Positions 7,291 through 16,216 of a DNA stretch of 64,000 nt are shown piece by piece. The notes below the pieces were generated by a model. The model ran no database searches. It was not told where the DNA came from and worked only from the letters and a program-made list of their open reading frames with translations. The stretch lies in contig NZ_KB217478.1 in NCBI RefSeq assembly GCF_000331305.1, forward strand, positions 6,720,217 to 6,784,216, given 5' to 3'. Position numbers and translations under genes: made by a program. Each line of letters begins with the position of its first letter. Within the stretch, counting starts at the first letter, position 1. The DNA is from Calothrix sp. PCC 7103 (GTDB lineage Bacteria > Cyanobacteriota > Cyanobacteriia > Cyanobacteriales > Nostocaceae).

Positions 7291-9297
7291 TTAATTTTTA
7301 CTTTGGTAGCTGGCAAATTCCATTGTGAAGGTTGCCATACCGGAGGTGATTGACCTGAGTGCGGTTGAGTAGCCAAACATTTTGAAGAGTGGAACTTCTG
7401 CTTGAATGATTGAGTAGCCTTGCATTGTTTGTGACCCTAATAGCAAACCTTTTCGTGATGATAAGTCACCTTGTACTCTTCCTACATATTCGTTGGGTGT
7501 TTCTACCTCAACATGCATGATAGGTTCGAGTAAGTGGGGGTTTGCTTGGGTAAATGCTGTTTCAAATGCTTGTTTTGCTGCCATTCGGAATGCAAACTCG
7601 TTTGAGTCTACTTGGTGATATGAACCACCGTCAAGCACTACTTTGGCGCCAACTACTGGATAACCATCTATTTTTCCAGCTTGCATAGCTTCGATGAAAC
7701 CTTTTTCGCAAGCTGTAATATATGTACTAGGAATGGCGCCTCCAACTACACGATTAATAAATACGAATGGTTCATCGCACGGTTCAATCCAACCACTAAC
7801 GTGAGCATATTGACCTGGACCACCTGATTGTTTCTTTAATCGATAGTCAAAAGCAACTTTTTTGGCAATAGTTTCGCGATAAGCAACGGCAGGTTTACCA
7901 ACATACATTTCAGCATTATACTCGCGCTTAATACGCTCAATATAAATTTCTAAGTGCAATTCACCCATTCCTGATATCAAAGTTTCTCCTGTTTCTGCAT
8001 CAACACTGACGCGGAAAGTCGGGTCTTCTTTTTGGAAACGGTTGAGTGCTTTAGATAATTTATCGCTGTCTTCTTGTTTCTTGGGTACTACCGAAAGCGA
8101 AATTACAGGTTCTGGAACGAACATTGCTTCTAAAGAAACAGGCGTCTCCCCGGTATAGAAAGTATCACCGCTTGCACAATCAACTCCTAAAAGTGCAACA
8201 ATATCTCCAGCTACAGCAATTTTCACTTCCTCGCGTTTGTTAGCGTGCATTCGTAGTAATCTACCAATTTGCACCCGCTCTTTTGTACGAGCGTTGTATA
8301 CTATATCACCAGGCTTCAAGGCACCAGAATAAATACGTGTGTAAGTTAATTGCCCAAAAGATTCTAGTGTCAGCTTAAATGCTAACGCCACTAAAGGCGC
8401 CTCAACTTCAGCATACACACTAATGTTGTCAGATGTCTTTACTACCTCACGCTCAACAGGAGACGGAAGATAGTGCGCGACAGCATCAAGCAAGTTTTGC
8501 ACACCTTTATTCTTAAACGCAGAACCAAGTAGTACAGGAACTAATTCAAGATTCTTAGTAGCATTACCAATAGTCTCCCAAATCAATTCGTTGTCAACAT
8601 CTTCACCTGCTAATAACTTTTCAGTCATTGGTTCAGAAAACAGCGACAATGCATCAAGCATTTTCTCACGCGCTTCTAACGCTTCGTGTATAAGTGATTC
8701 AGGAATTTCTGTTTTCACCCAGTTTTCACCAGCTTCACCGGAGTAGAAATTTGCAGTCATCTCTACAAGGTCAATAACTCCCTGGAATTCGTTTTCTTTA
8801 CCAATTGGATATTGAACGAGTAACGGATTTAGTTGTAATTTATCGCGTATCGCTTGCACCACTGTAAACGGATTGGCGCCCGTTCTATCCATCTTGTTAA
8901 TAAACGCAATTCTCGGTACACGATAGCGCTTCATTTGCCTATCTACCGTTATTGACTGCGACTGCACCCCCGCAACCGCACATAACACCATCACTGCACC
9001 ATCTAATACACGCAGCGCACGCTCAACTTCGATAGTAAAATCAACGTGTCCAGGTGTATCTATCAGATTAATTTGGGTATCGTGCCACATACAAGTAGTT
9101 GCAGCAGATGTAATTGTGATACCGTGCGCTTTTTCTTCTGGCATGTAATCCATAGTGGCGCCTTTTCCACCACCACGCACTTCTTCAATAGCGTGAATTC
9201 TACCCGTGTAATAAAGAATCCGCTCGCTAATTGTTGTTTTGCCAGAATCGATATGTGCAGAAATACCAATGTTACGGACACGGGTTCGGGGAATCAT
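7291..9297 (-). CDS. Elongation factor G paralogue, mitochondrial/spirochaete-like type
   Basis: The 668-residue translational GTPase has the P-loop AHIDSGKT at 14-21, DTPGH at 80-84 and NKMD near 134-137, followed by domains II to V, ending SITSGMATFTMEFASYQ. EF-G drives ribosomal translocation or ribosome splitting. The start RVRNIGISAHIDSGKTT and the insert VRGGGKGATMDYM resemble mitochondrial EF-G1 and spdEFG rather than housekeeping bacterial FusA (AHIDAGKTT). It is not next to rpsL, rpsG or tuf, so it is a second copy and the canonical fusA is presumably elsewhere. A specialised role is inference. Confidence 0.88.
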   Translation of the reverse strand: MIPRTRVRNIGISAHIDSGKTTISERILYYTGRIHAIEEVRGGGKGATMDYMPEEKAHGITITSAATTCMWHDTQINLIDTPGHVDFTIEVERALRVLDGAVMVLCAVAGVQSQSITVDRQMKRYRVPRIAFINKMDRTGANPFTVVQAIRDKLQLNPLLVQYPIGKENEFQGVIDLVEMTANFYSGEAGENWVKTEIPESLIHEALEAREKMLDALSLFSEPMTEKLLAGEDVDNELIWETIGNATKNLELVPVLLGSAFKNKGVQNLLDAVAHYLPSPVEREVVKTSDNISVYAEVEAPLVALAFKLTLESFGQLTYTRIYSGALKPGDIVYNARTKERVQIGRLLRMHANKREEVKIAVAGDIVALLGVDCASGDTFYTGETPVSLEAMFVPEPVISLSVVPKKQEDSDKLSKALNRFQKEDPTFRVSVDAETGETLISGMGELHLEIYIERIKREYNAEMYVGKPAVAYRETIAKKVAFDYRLKKQSGGPGQYAHVSGWIEPCDEPFVFINRVVGGAIPSTYITACEKGFIEAMQAGKIDGYPVVGAKVVLDGGSYHQVDSNEFAFRMAAKQAFETAFTQANPHLLEPIMHVEVETPNEYVGRVQGDLSSRKGLLLGSQTMQGYSIIQAEVPLFKMFGYSTALRSITSGMATFTMEFASYQSKN

Positions 9298-9672
9298 AAC
9301 AACTTGACCTTATTTTTTAATTTTCTGAATTGTTGACAATCTTGTAGAACTATCTTGTGGAACAGGTATAGAAAGCCTGTTTCTTCAGCATAATCTTCAT
9401 GACGGGCAAGGATGCCCATCCCACAAGAGGGTGCTATTAAATTGGGGTAATAGCTATATAGAGAGGGGATGTAATTCTTACATGTGGACGGGCATTGTGC
9501 CTCACAATCATCCTGTTCTTCAGGTACTCTCTATTTAATTTTTATGCCCGCGTACTAAACTCATGACTTTTGGACTCCTCGTAGAGCTATGCGAATGCCT
9601 CTGCGTGAGCAGTTATTTTGATTATATGCTACAAATCATAATACAGCAAGGGGTATTTTGGCAAGGGCGCCT
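9298..9672. other. Non-coding, repeat-containing gap
   Basis: Contains the upstream region of the EF-G gene and a double family A repeat at 9353-9428. Bases 9430-9672 show no gene or recognisable RNA; one GGCGCC lies at about 9668. Confidence 0.5.
9353..9428. repeat. Dispersed palindrome, family A, double unit
   Basis: Begins TCTTGTGGAACAGG and ends GATGCCCATCCCACAAGA, so the outer edges TTGTGG and CCACAA pair across 70 bp, with inner GGGCA/TGCCC stems. It looks like two family A units head to head. Confidence 0.65.
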
Positions 9673-10188
9673 CTACATAACAGCATGTTTCCAAAATTGG
9701 TAGCTGCGTGGGTCGATACTACCTCTCTCAACATTATAGATTTGCTCCAAACATCTAAAAAACGCTTGGGCATATTGTTCTAACCCTAACAACTTCAAAC
9801 TTTTCAAAATTCTAGTGATTCGCAAATGGTTATGGTCTCCCCACTGTAACCACTCTTGTTTGCGTACTTCAAATGTATCTGATAATTTAATTTCTATATT
9901 ATTATCATTCTCAAGGCATTGTAAGCCATAAAAACCGAGCATGGTTTTAAACGAAGTGAGTAATTGCTTCTTGAGTTTATCACTTGCTCGAAACTGCTCA
10001 ATATCTAACTGTGTTAAAATTGGGGCCTTACTATTAAAGTTACTAGCATCGGTCAAGGGAAATAACCATTGAATATAATCATGGACATATTCGAGTTCCG
10101 AGTAGTCCCAAGACCAGATTTGCTCTATTTTACGTCCTTCTGAGTCAGGAACGGCGCCTAAGTAAAAGTCCACTATCTTTGAGTTCAT
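9673..10188 (-). CDS. Opioid growth factor receptor (OGFr) conserved-domain protein
   Basis: The 171-residue protein has VDFYLGAVPDSEGRKIEQIW near the start and YVHDYIQWLFPLTDAS at about 35-50, the two hallmark segments of the OGFr N-terminal domain found in many bacteria. The biochemical role of bacterial members is not established. The gene follows a small unknown ORF after only 3 bp on the same strand, so the two are likely co-transcribed. One GGCGCC site lies in the coding region. Confidence 0.85.
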   Translation of the reverse strand: MNSKIVDFYLGAVPDSEGRKIEQIWSWDYSELEYVHDYIQWLFPLTDASNFNSKAPILTQLDIEQFRASDKLKKQLLTSFKTMLGFYGLQCLENDNNIEIKLSDTFEVRKQEWLQWGDHNHLRITRILKSLKLLGLEQYAQAFFRCLEQIYNVERGSIDPRSYQFWKHAVM

Positions 10189-10191
10189 TGT

Positions 10192-10413
10192 TTAATCCTT
10201 TTGTGCTACCTCAAGTTTTTTCTGTCCTTTTGTTTTGATATCTTGGGCTAGTTCTTCTGAATAATTATGTCCACGCTCTAACTGTCCTTTTTTAGCGGCT
10301 GACAAAGTTCTCTTATCTAACCCTGTTTTCTCCTTTGCTTTTTGAATATATAAATTTTTGTCTTCTGTCCAGTAACGAGAATACTCATGTTGTAGGGGCA
10401 GGTTTACGAACAT
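10192..10413 (-). CDS. Hypothetical protein, 73 residues, with its 5' end in a dispersed repeat
   Basis: The sequence is highly charged (KEKTGLDKRTLSAAKKGQLE, then SEELAQDIKTKGQKKLE) and matches no family I know. Its first 10-12 codons (MFVNLPLQHEYS) lie inside a dispersed repeat (10383-10472), another copy of which is at 11727-11815. The original start has therefore probably been replaced by repeat sequence, or the gene is a 3' remnant. It is 3 bp upstream of the OGFr gene. Whether it is translated is uncertain. Confidence 0.45.
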   Translation of the reverse strand: MFVNLPLQHEYSRYWTEDKNLYIQKAKEKTGLDKRTLSAAKKGQLERGHNYSEELAQDIKTKGQKKLEVAQKD

Positions 10414-10472
10414 TGTCGTTATATAACGATATTTTTATATAAACTTGCCTTGGAGGTATTTTTGTTGTAACG
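10383..10472 (+). repeat. Dispersed repeat, family D, copy 1
   Basis: Begins ACTCATGTTGTAGGGGCAGG, contains TTGTCGTTATATAAC and ends GGTATTTTTGTTGTAACG. A second direct copy at 11727-11815 is about 80 percent identical. The two copies bracket the Rpn-type gene at 10682-11617. Confidence 0.75.
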
Positions 10473-10681
10473 ATAATAAATATTTTCATTTTCCATATTA
10501 ATAGAATTGCGCCATTAATATGGGTATTTTCAATTCCATGCGGGTATGAACGAAGCGAAATAATACTTAATCTCCACGTATTTAATAATACTTCAAATTC
10601 TTTAGAAATCAAAATATAAACATTGTCCTAAAACGAACTAGATGCTCTACACTCAAGAACATCAGAACTACGCATTGATTT

Positions 10682-11617
10682 ATGACTGATGACACACAGC
10701 GTGCAGACTACGATAGTCCGTGGAAAATTATCTTAGAAGAATACTTTCAGCAAGCAATGGAGTTTTTCTTTCCTAAAACTGCTGCGCTTATTGACTGGAG
10801 TGTACCATATACATTTATGGATAAAGAATTTCAGGCAATATCGTATGATGCTGTACAAAGTAGGAGATATGCCGACAAGCTAGTTAAAGTTCGCTATCTT
10901 TCTGGTGAAGAAAAGTGGTTATTAATACATATAGAAATCCAAGGAGAGCCAGAAGACGAGTTTCCGCTTCGGATGTTCACCTATAACTTCCGAATTCTTG
11001 ACCGTTATAAAATATCAGCAATTAGCGTAGCTGTTCTATGCGATTCTAACAAAAATTGGCATCCAAATACTTACTCTTCGATTTCCGAAGACACAACTCT
11101 GTATTTTAAATTCGGTTCTGTAAAGCTACTCAAATATAAGAATCGTATTAAACAATTGCAAGCAAGCAATAACGTGTTTGCCATTGTAGTACTTGCTCAT
11201 CTCAGGACGCAGCAAACATTAAAAAACCCTAGCAAGCGAAAGGAATGGAAATTTAGTTTAATTCGCAGGCTTTATGAGCAAGGATTTGGTGAGCAAGAGA
11301 TTCGTAACCTGTATAAATTCATAGATTGGGCTATGATTTTACCAGAAGGGTTAGAAAACGAGTTTTGGGAAGATTTTCACAAATTAGAACAGGAGCGTAA
11401 AATGACTTATATTACTTCTTTTGAGCGTATTGGCCAACTTAACCATGCAAAGTCGTCTGTTCTACGACAGCTAACTAAGCTCCTAGGGGAAGTGTCAGAA
11501 AAAAATAGCACTACTATCGAATCTCTGACGCTTGAAAAGCTTGATGCATTAAGCGAAGCCTTATTAGATTTTAGCTCTACCGACGATTTATTACACTGGT
11601 TGCAGGAAAATCAGTAA
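10682..11617 (+). CDS. Rpn/PD-(D/E)XK nuclease-family protein with C-terminal DUF4351
   Basis: The 311-residue protein has the nuclease core at about 25-130, including KLVKVRYLSGEEKWLLIHIE and IQGEPEDEFPLRMFTYNFRI, in which E-x-Q supplies the PD-(D/E)XK active site. The C-terminal region (about 250-308: LRQLTKLLGEVSE, then ALSEALLDFSSTDDLLHWL) is the DUF4351 motif found in cyanobacterial relatives. These genes are often labelled putative transposases and promote recombination. It sits alone between two direct repeats. The role here is unproven. Confidence 0.8.
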   Translation: MTDDTQRADYDSPWKIILEEYFQQAMEFFFPKTAALIDWSVPYTFMDKEFQAISYDAVQSRRYADKLVKVRYLSGEEKWLLIHIEIQGEPEDEFPLRMFTYNFRILDRYKISAISVAVLCDSNKNWHPNTYSSISEDTTLYFKFGSVKLLKYKNRIKQLQASNNVFAIVVLAHLRTQQTLKNPSKRKEWKFSLIRRLYEQGFGEQEIRNLYKFIDWAMILPEGLENEFWEDFHKLEQERKMTYITSFERIGQLNHAKSSVLRQLTKLLGEVSEKNSTTIESLTLEKLDALSEALLDFSSTDDLLHWLQENQ

Positions 11618-11726
11618 CCCTGGATGGTGCCGTGTCCAGCCTAAAAATCATGGCACCTTGACCCTATAACCAAGGCACCTGCACTCATTACTTACTATAT
11701 ATGTTATTTGACGATTGTTTATTGAT

Positions 11727-11815
11727 ACTCATGTTTTAGGGGGCGGGTTTACGAAGATTGTCGTTATATAACAATATTGTTATATAAGCCGCCCTGCGGT
11801 ATTTTTGATGTAACG
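11727..11815 (+). repeat. Dispersed repeat, family D, copy 2
   Basis: Begins ACTCATGTTTTAGGGGGCGG, contains TTGTCGTTATATAACAATAT and ends GGTATTTTTGATGTAACG. It is the same orientation as copy 1 at 10383-10472, 1.34 kb away, with the Rpn gene between them. Confidence 0.75.
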
Positions 11816-11874
11816 TTTACACTTTGCTCTGTAAGATGGCGCCTTTAAATGATTATAGGATAGTTATTTTGTCT

Positions 11875-12313
11875 CTACATTATATGTTTTATTGCTGAAG
11901 AAGCTGCTGCTCTAACTATTTGGTTTGCATCTGAAGTTAGTTCATTTAGGATGTGTTTGGGGGTGTTGGGGTTTTGAGCTATAGCATATCTTTCTAACCA
12001 GGACTCGGAACGATAATTTTTGATTAATGCTTGTTGTGGCGCCTAATTTGAATAAAACATCTGTAGGAGTATTTGGGTTTGCCGCTACTCTCTCACATAC
12101 AGCTTTGCTAGATACTGCTAACTCGCGTAATAGCTCTGGTGGTGCCGCATTATTTTCTGCCACTCGGAGCATTAATCTTTTACTCGTATAAGCTAGTTCG
12201 CGCAGTTGCTCTGGTGATGTGTCTTGTGATGCTGCTTGTTGTTTTTGCTGTAATAATATAGATGCTTTAGATGGATTGGGCATACATTGCTGTGTGTCTT
12301 GTGGAACAGGCAT
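11875..12313 (-). pseudogene. LRV (leucine-rich repeat variant) protein, frameshifted
   Basis: The reading frame has repeats such as NPNTPTDVLFKLG and NNAAPPELLRELA, the LRV consensus of cyanobacterial repeat proteins. After FKLGA (near 12035) the frame is lost, but a neighbouring frame continues QALIKNYRSESWLERYAIAQ, NPNTPKHILNELT and a stop at 11875. One base was gained or lost close to a GGCGCC. The first codons (MPVPQD) come from a family A repeat; MPNPSKASIL at 12283 is a more natural start. A binding role would be expected if it were intact. Confidence 0.7.
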
Positions 12314-12330
12314 AGAAAGCCTGTCCTATA
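12297..12330. repeat. Dispersed palindrome, family A
   Basis: TCTTGTGGAACAGGCATAGA and AAGCCTGTCC. It overlaps the 5' end of the LRV pseudogene and appears to supply its apparent start codon. Confidence 0.65.
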
Positions 12331-12358
12331 ACTACATAAATTGTAATTCAACCCGCCC

Positions 12359-13258
12359 CTACAGGTTTGTCGTATACGCGCTGTATCCGTATGCCATTGG
12401 TTCGCGCATTGATTCTACGGGTTTGATGCTCCGGTTGATGGATTGGGCAAATGGTATTTTTATGCCTTTGATGGTTTCTGGTACGATGGAATATTCGTTA
12501 GTTGGTTCTACGCTGTATTGGGGGGATTTGGCTTTCATTCCTGCTTCTACTAGCATTTCGTCTATTTCGGCTGCGGTAAATTGTCTCAAATAAATTTCGT
12601 TTTTACCTGCTGGGTTTAATCGACGTATCCAGTTGTGGATGATGTGGGAAGGACAAACTTTATTGTGGAATGAGTGGTTGAATATAAATGTTCCACCTGG
12701 TTTGAGTACGCGCGCCATTTCTGCCATCAGTTTCCGCAGTTGCGCTTCGGGGATGTGCATGAATACACAGTTGGAAATTAGTAAATCTATTGAGTTATCT
12801 TCTAACGGTAGTATTTCGGCTGAGTTACAAATCACGTTAAATTCGGCACCTGGAAAGAAATTATACTCTTGCTTACACTTGAGTAGGCGCCGTAATAAAG
12901 GTTCAGATATATCTAGACCGTAATATTTTGAAGTGCGAAGATTTTTATCTAACGAGAGAAATAAAGGAATGCGTCCATAGCCGCAGCCAATCTCTAATAT
13001 ACTGTCAACAGTCTTGTTTTTAGGAAACTTGCTCCAAACACCCGAAGGTGTCCCAGTTAAAAGCTTATAATCTTTTTTGATAGCGGCGCCAGCTTCAGCT
13101 TGTTCGATTTTTTGCGAACCATAGTACGTTTTACCGATTTCATCCCACAATTGCTTGTGTCCCGTACTATTTAAATTTTCATAATCTTTAGGCAAGTAAA
13201 CACCATCCCGAAGCTGATACTCATTCAGGTTGGGTTTTACGCTCATCGCTTGACTCAT
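12359..13258 (-). CDS. Class I SAM-dependent methyltransferase
   Basis: The 299-residue protein has motif I ILEIGCGYGRIP (about 90-101), the acidic YYGLDIS (about 115), and the UbiE/Methyltransf_11-type segment LLISNCVFMHIPEAQLRKLM followed by RVLKPGGTFIFNHSF (about 165-200). It transfers a methyl group from S-adenosylmethionine; the substrate is unknown. The C-terminus runs into a GGGGCGGG-type repeat at 12345-12365. It has no obvious operon partner. Two GGCGCC sites are inside. Confidence 0.85.
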   Translation of the reverse strand: MSQAMSVKPNLNEYQLRDGVYLPKDYENLNSTGHKQLWDEIGKTYYGSQKIEQAEAGAAIKKDYKLLTGTPSGVWSKFPKNKTVDSILEIGCGYGRIPLFLSLDKNLRTSKYYGLDISEPLLRRLLKCKQEYNFFPGAEFNVICNSAEILPLEDNSIDLLISNCVFMHIPEAQLRKLMAEMARVLKPGGTFIFNHSFHNKVCPSHIIHNWIRRLNPAGKNEIYLRQFTAAEIDEMLVEAGMKAKSPQYSVEPTNEYSIVPETIKGIKIPFAQSINRSIKPVESMREPMAYGYSAYTTNL

Positions 13259-14042
13259 AAAAGTAATTGCTCTTGAGTATTATATGTTTTCGGTTATACG
13301 CGCAATCTATAGTGAACCGCAATTGTTAGATTTGCGGGTATATAAAGACATTCCCCTTTATTTTATAAGTATTTTTCCCGAAAAATCTCGAAAATCCCCG
13401 TTGTAAGGACTCGTTGTAACGGCTTCAGTCCTTAACACCTAGGCGCCACACAAAAAAGTTTGATGACAAAAGTTATTATTTATCGTGTCATACACCCAAA
13501 AATGCCTTCTAGCTTGATTCATTCTCAAAAATCAACTAGTTAACTTTATATATTTTTATATTGTCAATCAAATTTAGTAATGATGTACAACTAATAACCT
13601 ACATTCCGCACTTCAAGTATTAGTATTTACTTGCAATAAACGAATTGAGTTCCCCAACCCCCCTTAACAAGGGAGGCTAAGAATAATACTCATCTTCTTC
13701 TGTAAAAAGAGTTAAAAATTTCCTCTTATTCCCCCCTCCTGCGCGCTAGGGAGGATTATCATGACAAATTATTGCATTAACTCTCTTTAAAACAACACTA
13801 GAATTACACAAAGATAAAACGTATTAAAACTTAGGTAATAATCACTTATTGAAGCAATTTCGCATTTGCTAAAAAGGAAACAATCCTTATCTGACAAAGA
13901 TTTCAGCCTATCGCCATAGCGCCTTTACAAGCTATTGCGAACAGTAAAAGATTATTGCTAATGTTATCTAAGGAACTCAACTCATACCTTATAAATTTAA
14001 ATTTAAATTTTATTTACTCTCCATATCTCGCGCATAAGGCTA
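13259..14042. other. Non-coding region, about 780 bp
   Basis: No gene is evident. It holds a CCCCAACCCCCCTTAACAAG/GGAGG inverted motif near 13652-13675, a related CCCCCCTCC..GGGAGG motif near 13733-13755, and the probable promoter region of the P-type ATPase gene. One GGCGCC lies at about 13441. Confidence 0.45.
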
Positions 14043-16211
14043 GTGACGATTATGTACACCATCACATCAGTTCCAATACAAAAAGTTGTGCCGCACATAC
14101 CAAGCACGACTTTCAAAGTAAACTATCAAATAGTCCATGCAATTCCAGGACGAATTAGATTTCGTGTTCCACTACTTGCTTTAGACAAAAATTATGCTTT
14201 GCGTTTGGAAAATTTGTTGAATAACGAAACTCATATAACCAAAGTTCGGATTAATCGTAATGCAGGTTCAATAGCTATTCATTACCGACCAACACAAAAT
14301 AATCTAATACCCTCACTACCGCAACTAATTCAAGATGCAACTTGCTCTGGAGCAATAGAACACCATCATCATGAACATCATCACCATCATGGTGAGGATG
14401 GATTTAAAGTTCCTGCTTTTGCGACATTGATGGCACTGTTAAAATTAGCATTTCCAATTCCAACAGCTTTGGTTGCCTCAACGGTAGCAGTTGCTGCATT
14501 GCCTGTTTTCAAACGCGCGATGGCAAGTATTACACATCAGCGCAAATTAAATATAGATTGTTTAGATTTTCTGGCAATCGTTTTGACTTCATTTCAAGGT
14601 AACTTACTGGCGCCAGCTTTACTAATGACGTTACACGAAGTTGGAGATACAATTCGTGAACGTACTGCTAAAGTTTCAGATGAAGGTACATCTGACTTAT
14701 TAGAGTCATTGGGTAGTTTTGCTTGGGTAGAAGTTAATGGCGAAAAATTGCGCGTTCTTGCTACTTCCGTTCAACCAGGAGATAAAGTAGTTGTTTACCC
14801 AGGTGAACAGATACCTGTTGATGGAAAAATATTGTCTGGTGAGGCATTAATTGACCAACAAAAACTTACAGGTGAATCAATGCCTGTTGTACGTTCAGTG
14901 GGCGAATATGTATATGCTTCAACTTTAGTACGTGAAGGTACAATCTCGATTAATGCTGAACGAGTAGGAAGTGATACTCGCGCAGGCGCCAGTATTCGAT
15001 TGATACAACAGGCGCCTGTATATGATACACGCATGGTAAATCATGCCGCCCAAATCGCTGATAAAACGATTGTTCCAGCATTAATATTTGCAGGCATAGT
15101 ATTTGCTGCTACCCATAACCCAGTACGTGCAGCCTCAATATTAACGCTCGATTTTATGACGGGCATTCGTGTATCCTTACCAACATGTTATTTAGCTGCT
15201 CTCAAACACGCAACTCGACATGGTGTACTAATTCGTAGCGGTCGGGCATTAGAAAAATTAGCACAAGTAGATACGTTAGTCTTTGACAAAACAGGAACAC
15301 TAACACAAGGTGATATTGAAGTTATTGGAATAGAAACAGTACCAAACGGAATATCACCTCAAAGATTATTAGAACTAGCAGCAGCAGCAGAACAGCGATT
15401 AACACATCCAGTCGCTCAAGCTATAATGCGTTACGCGACGCAACAAGACGTGCGAATATTACCGCGCGGTAAATGGAACTACGAAATTGGTTTGGGGGTT
15501 GAAGCATTAATAGAAAGTTCACATGTTTTAGTTGGAAGCGCACGATGGATGGAACGCAATAATATTAATGTTTGTGTGAATTCAAGCTCTATATATGATT
15601 CACGAATGTATGTAGCAGTAAACGGAGAATTCCAAGGAGCAATTGTATACACCGACCCATTACGCTTAGAAAGTTCACAAGTCATTCGTAAACTACAAGA
15701 TAAATACGGCATGTCAGTTCACCTGCTTACAGGAGACAATAAACATCGAGCAATTGCCGTAGCCTCAAACCTAGGGATACCATTACAAAACGTGTACGCG
15801 GAAGCATTCCCCGAACAAAAAGCCGAAATTATTCGTAACCTACATTCGCAAGGAAAAACAGTAGCATTTACAGGAGACGGAATAAACGACTCTGCCGCAC
15901 TAGCATATGCAGATGTATCAATATCTTTTGGTAACGCTTCTCAAGTCGCGCGTGAAACTGCTGATGTAGTGCTAATGGACAACAACCTAGAAAATCTACT
16001 TGAAGCTATCGCCATTGCCCAAGAAACAAAACAAGTAATCAACCAAAACATAGGTTTAGCTGTAATTCCTAATTTAGCTGCATTAGGACTTGCCGCTACA
16101 GTTGGTATACATCCTTTAGCTGCGACCACAGTCCATAATGGTTCAGCAATAGCCGCAGGTTTAAACGGTTTACGTCCCTTGATGCACCAAGACCCAGCAG
16201 TGGTAATGTAA
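14043..16211 (+). CDS. P1B-type (heavy-metal) ATPase lacking the CPC motif, with a His-rich loop
   Basis: The 722-residue ATPase has an N-terminal HMA-like domain without CxxC (around IPGRIRFRVP), a His cluster (HHHHEHHHHHGED, about 107-119), the actuator motif LTGESMP (about 277), the phosphorylation motif DKTGTLTQ at 415 and GDGINDSAAL (about 611). It should pump a metal across a membrane. In the ion-binding helix the usual CPC is replaced: alignment to CopA puts FMT there (TLDFMTGIRVSLPT). That argues against Cu(I) or Zn by the canonical site. The start is GTG 14043 or ATG 14052; AAGG lies upstream. It is 5 bp from the next gene. Confidence 0.85.
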   Translation: MTIMYTITSVPIQKVVPHIPSTTFKVNYQIVHAIPGRIRFRVPLLALDKNYALRLENLLNNETHITKVRINRNAGSIAIHYRPTQNNLIPSLPQLIQDATCSGAIEHHHHEHHHHHGEDGFKVPAFATLMALLKLAFPIPTALVASTVAVAALPVFKRAMASITHQRKLNIDCLDFLAIVLTSFQGNLLAPALLMTLHEVGDTIRERTAKVSDEGTSDLLESLGSFAWVEVNGEKLRVLATSVQPGDKVVVYPGEQIPVDGKILSGEALIDQQKLTGESMPVVRSVGEYVYASTLVREGTISINAERVGSDTRAGASIRLIQQAPVYDTRMVNHAAQIADKTIVPALIFAGIVFAATHNPVRAASILTLDFMTGIRVSLPTCYLAALKHATRHGVLIRSGRALEKLAQVDTLVFDKTGTLTQGDIEVIGIETVPNGISPQRLLELAAAAEQRLTHPVAQAIMRYATQQDVRILPRGKWNYEIGLGVEALIESSHVLVGSARWMERNNINVCVNSSSIYDSRMYVAVNGEFQGAIVYTDPLRLESSQVIRKLQDKYGMSVHLLTGDNKHRAIAVASNLGIPLQNVYAEAFPEQKAEIIRNLHSQGKTVAFTGDGINDSAALAYADVSISFGNASQVARETADVVLMDNNLENLLEAIAIAQETKQVINQNIGLAVIPNLAALGLAATVGIHPLAATTVHNGSAIAAGLNGLRPLMHQDPAVVM

Positions 16212-16216
16212 TATAG

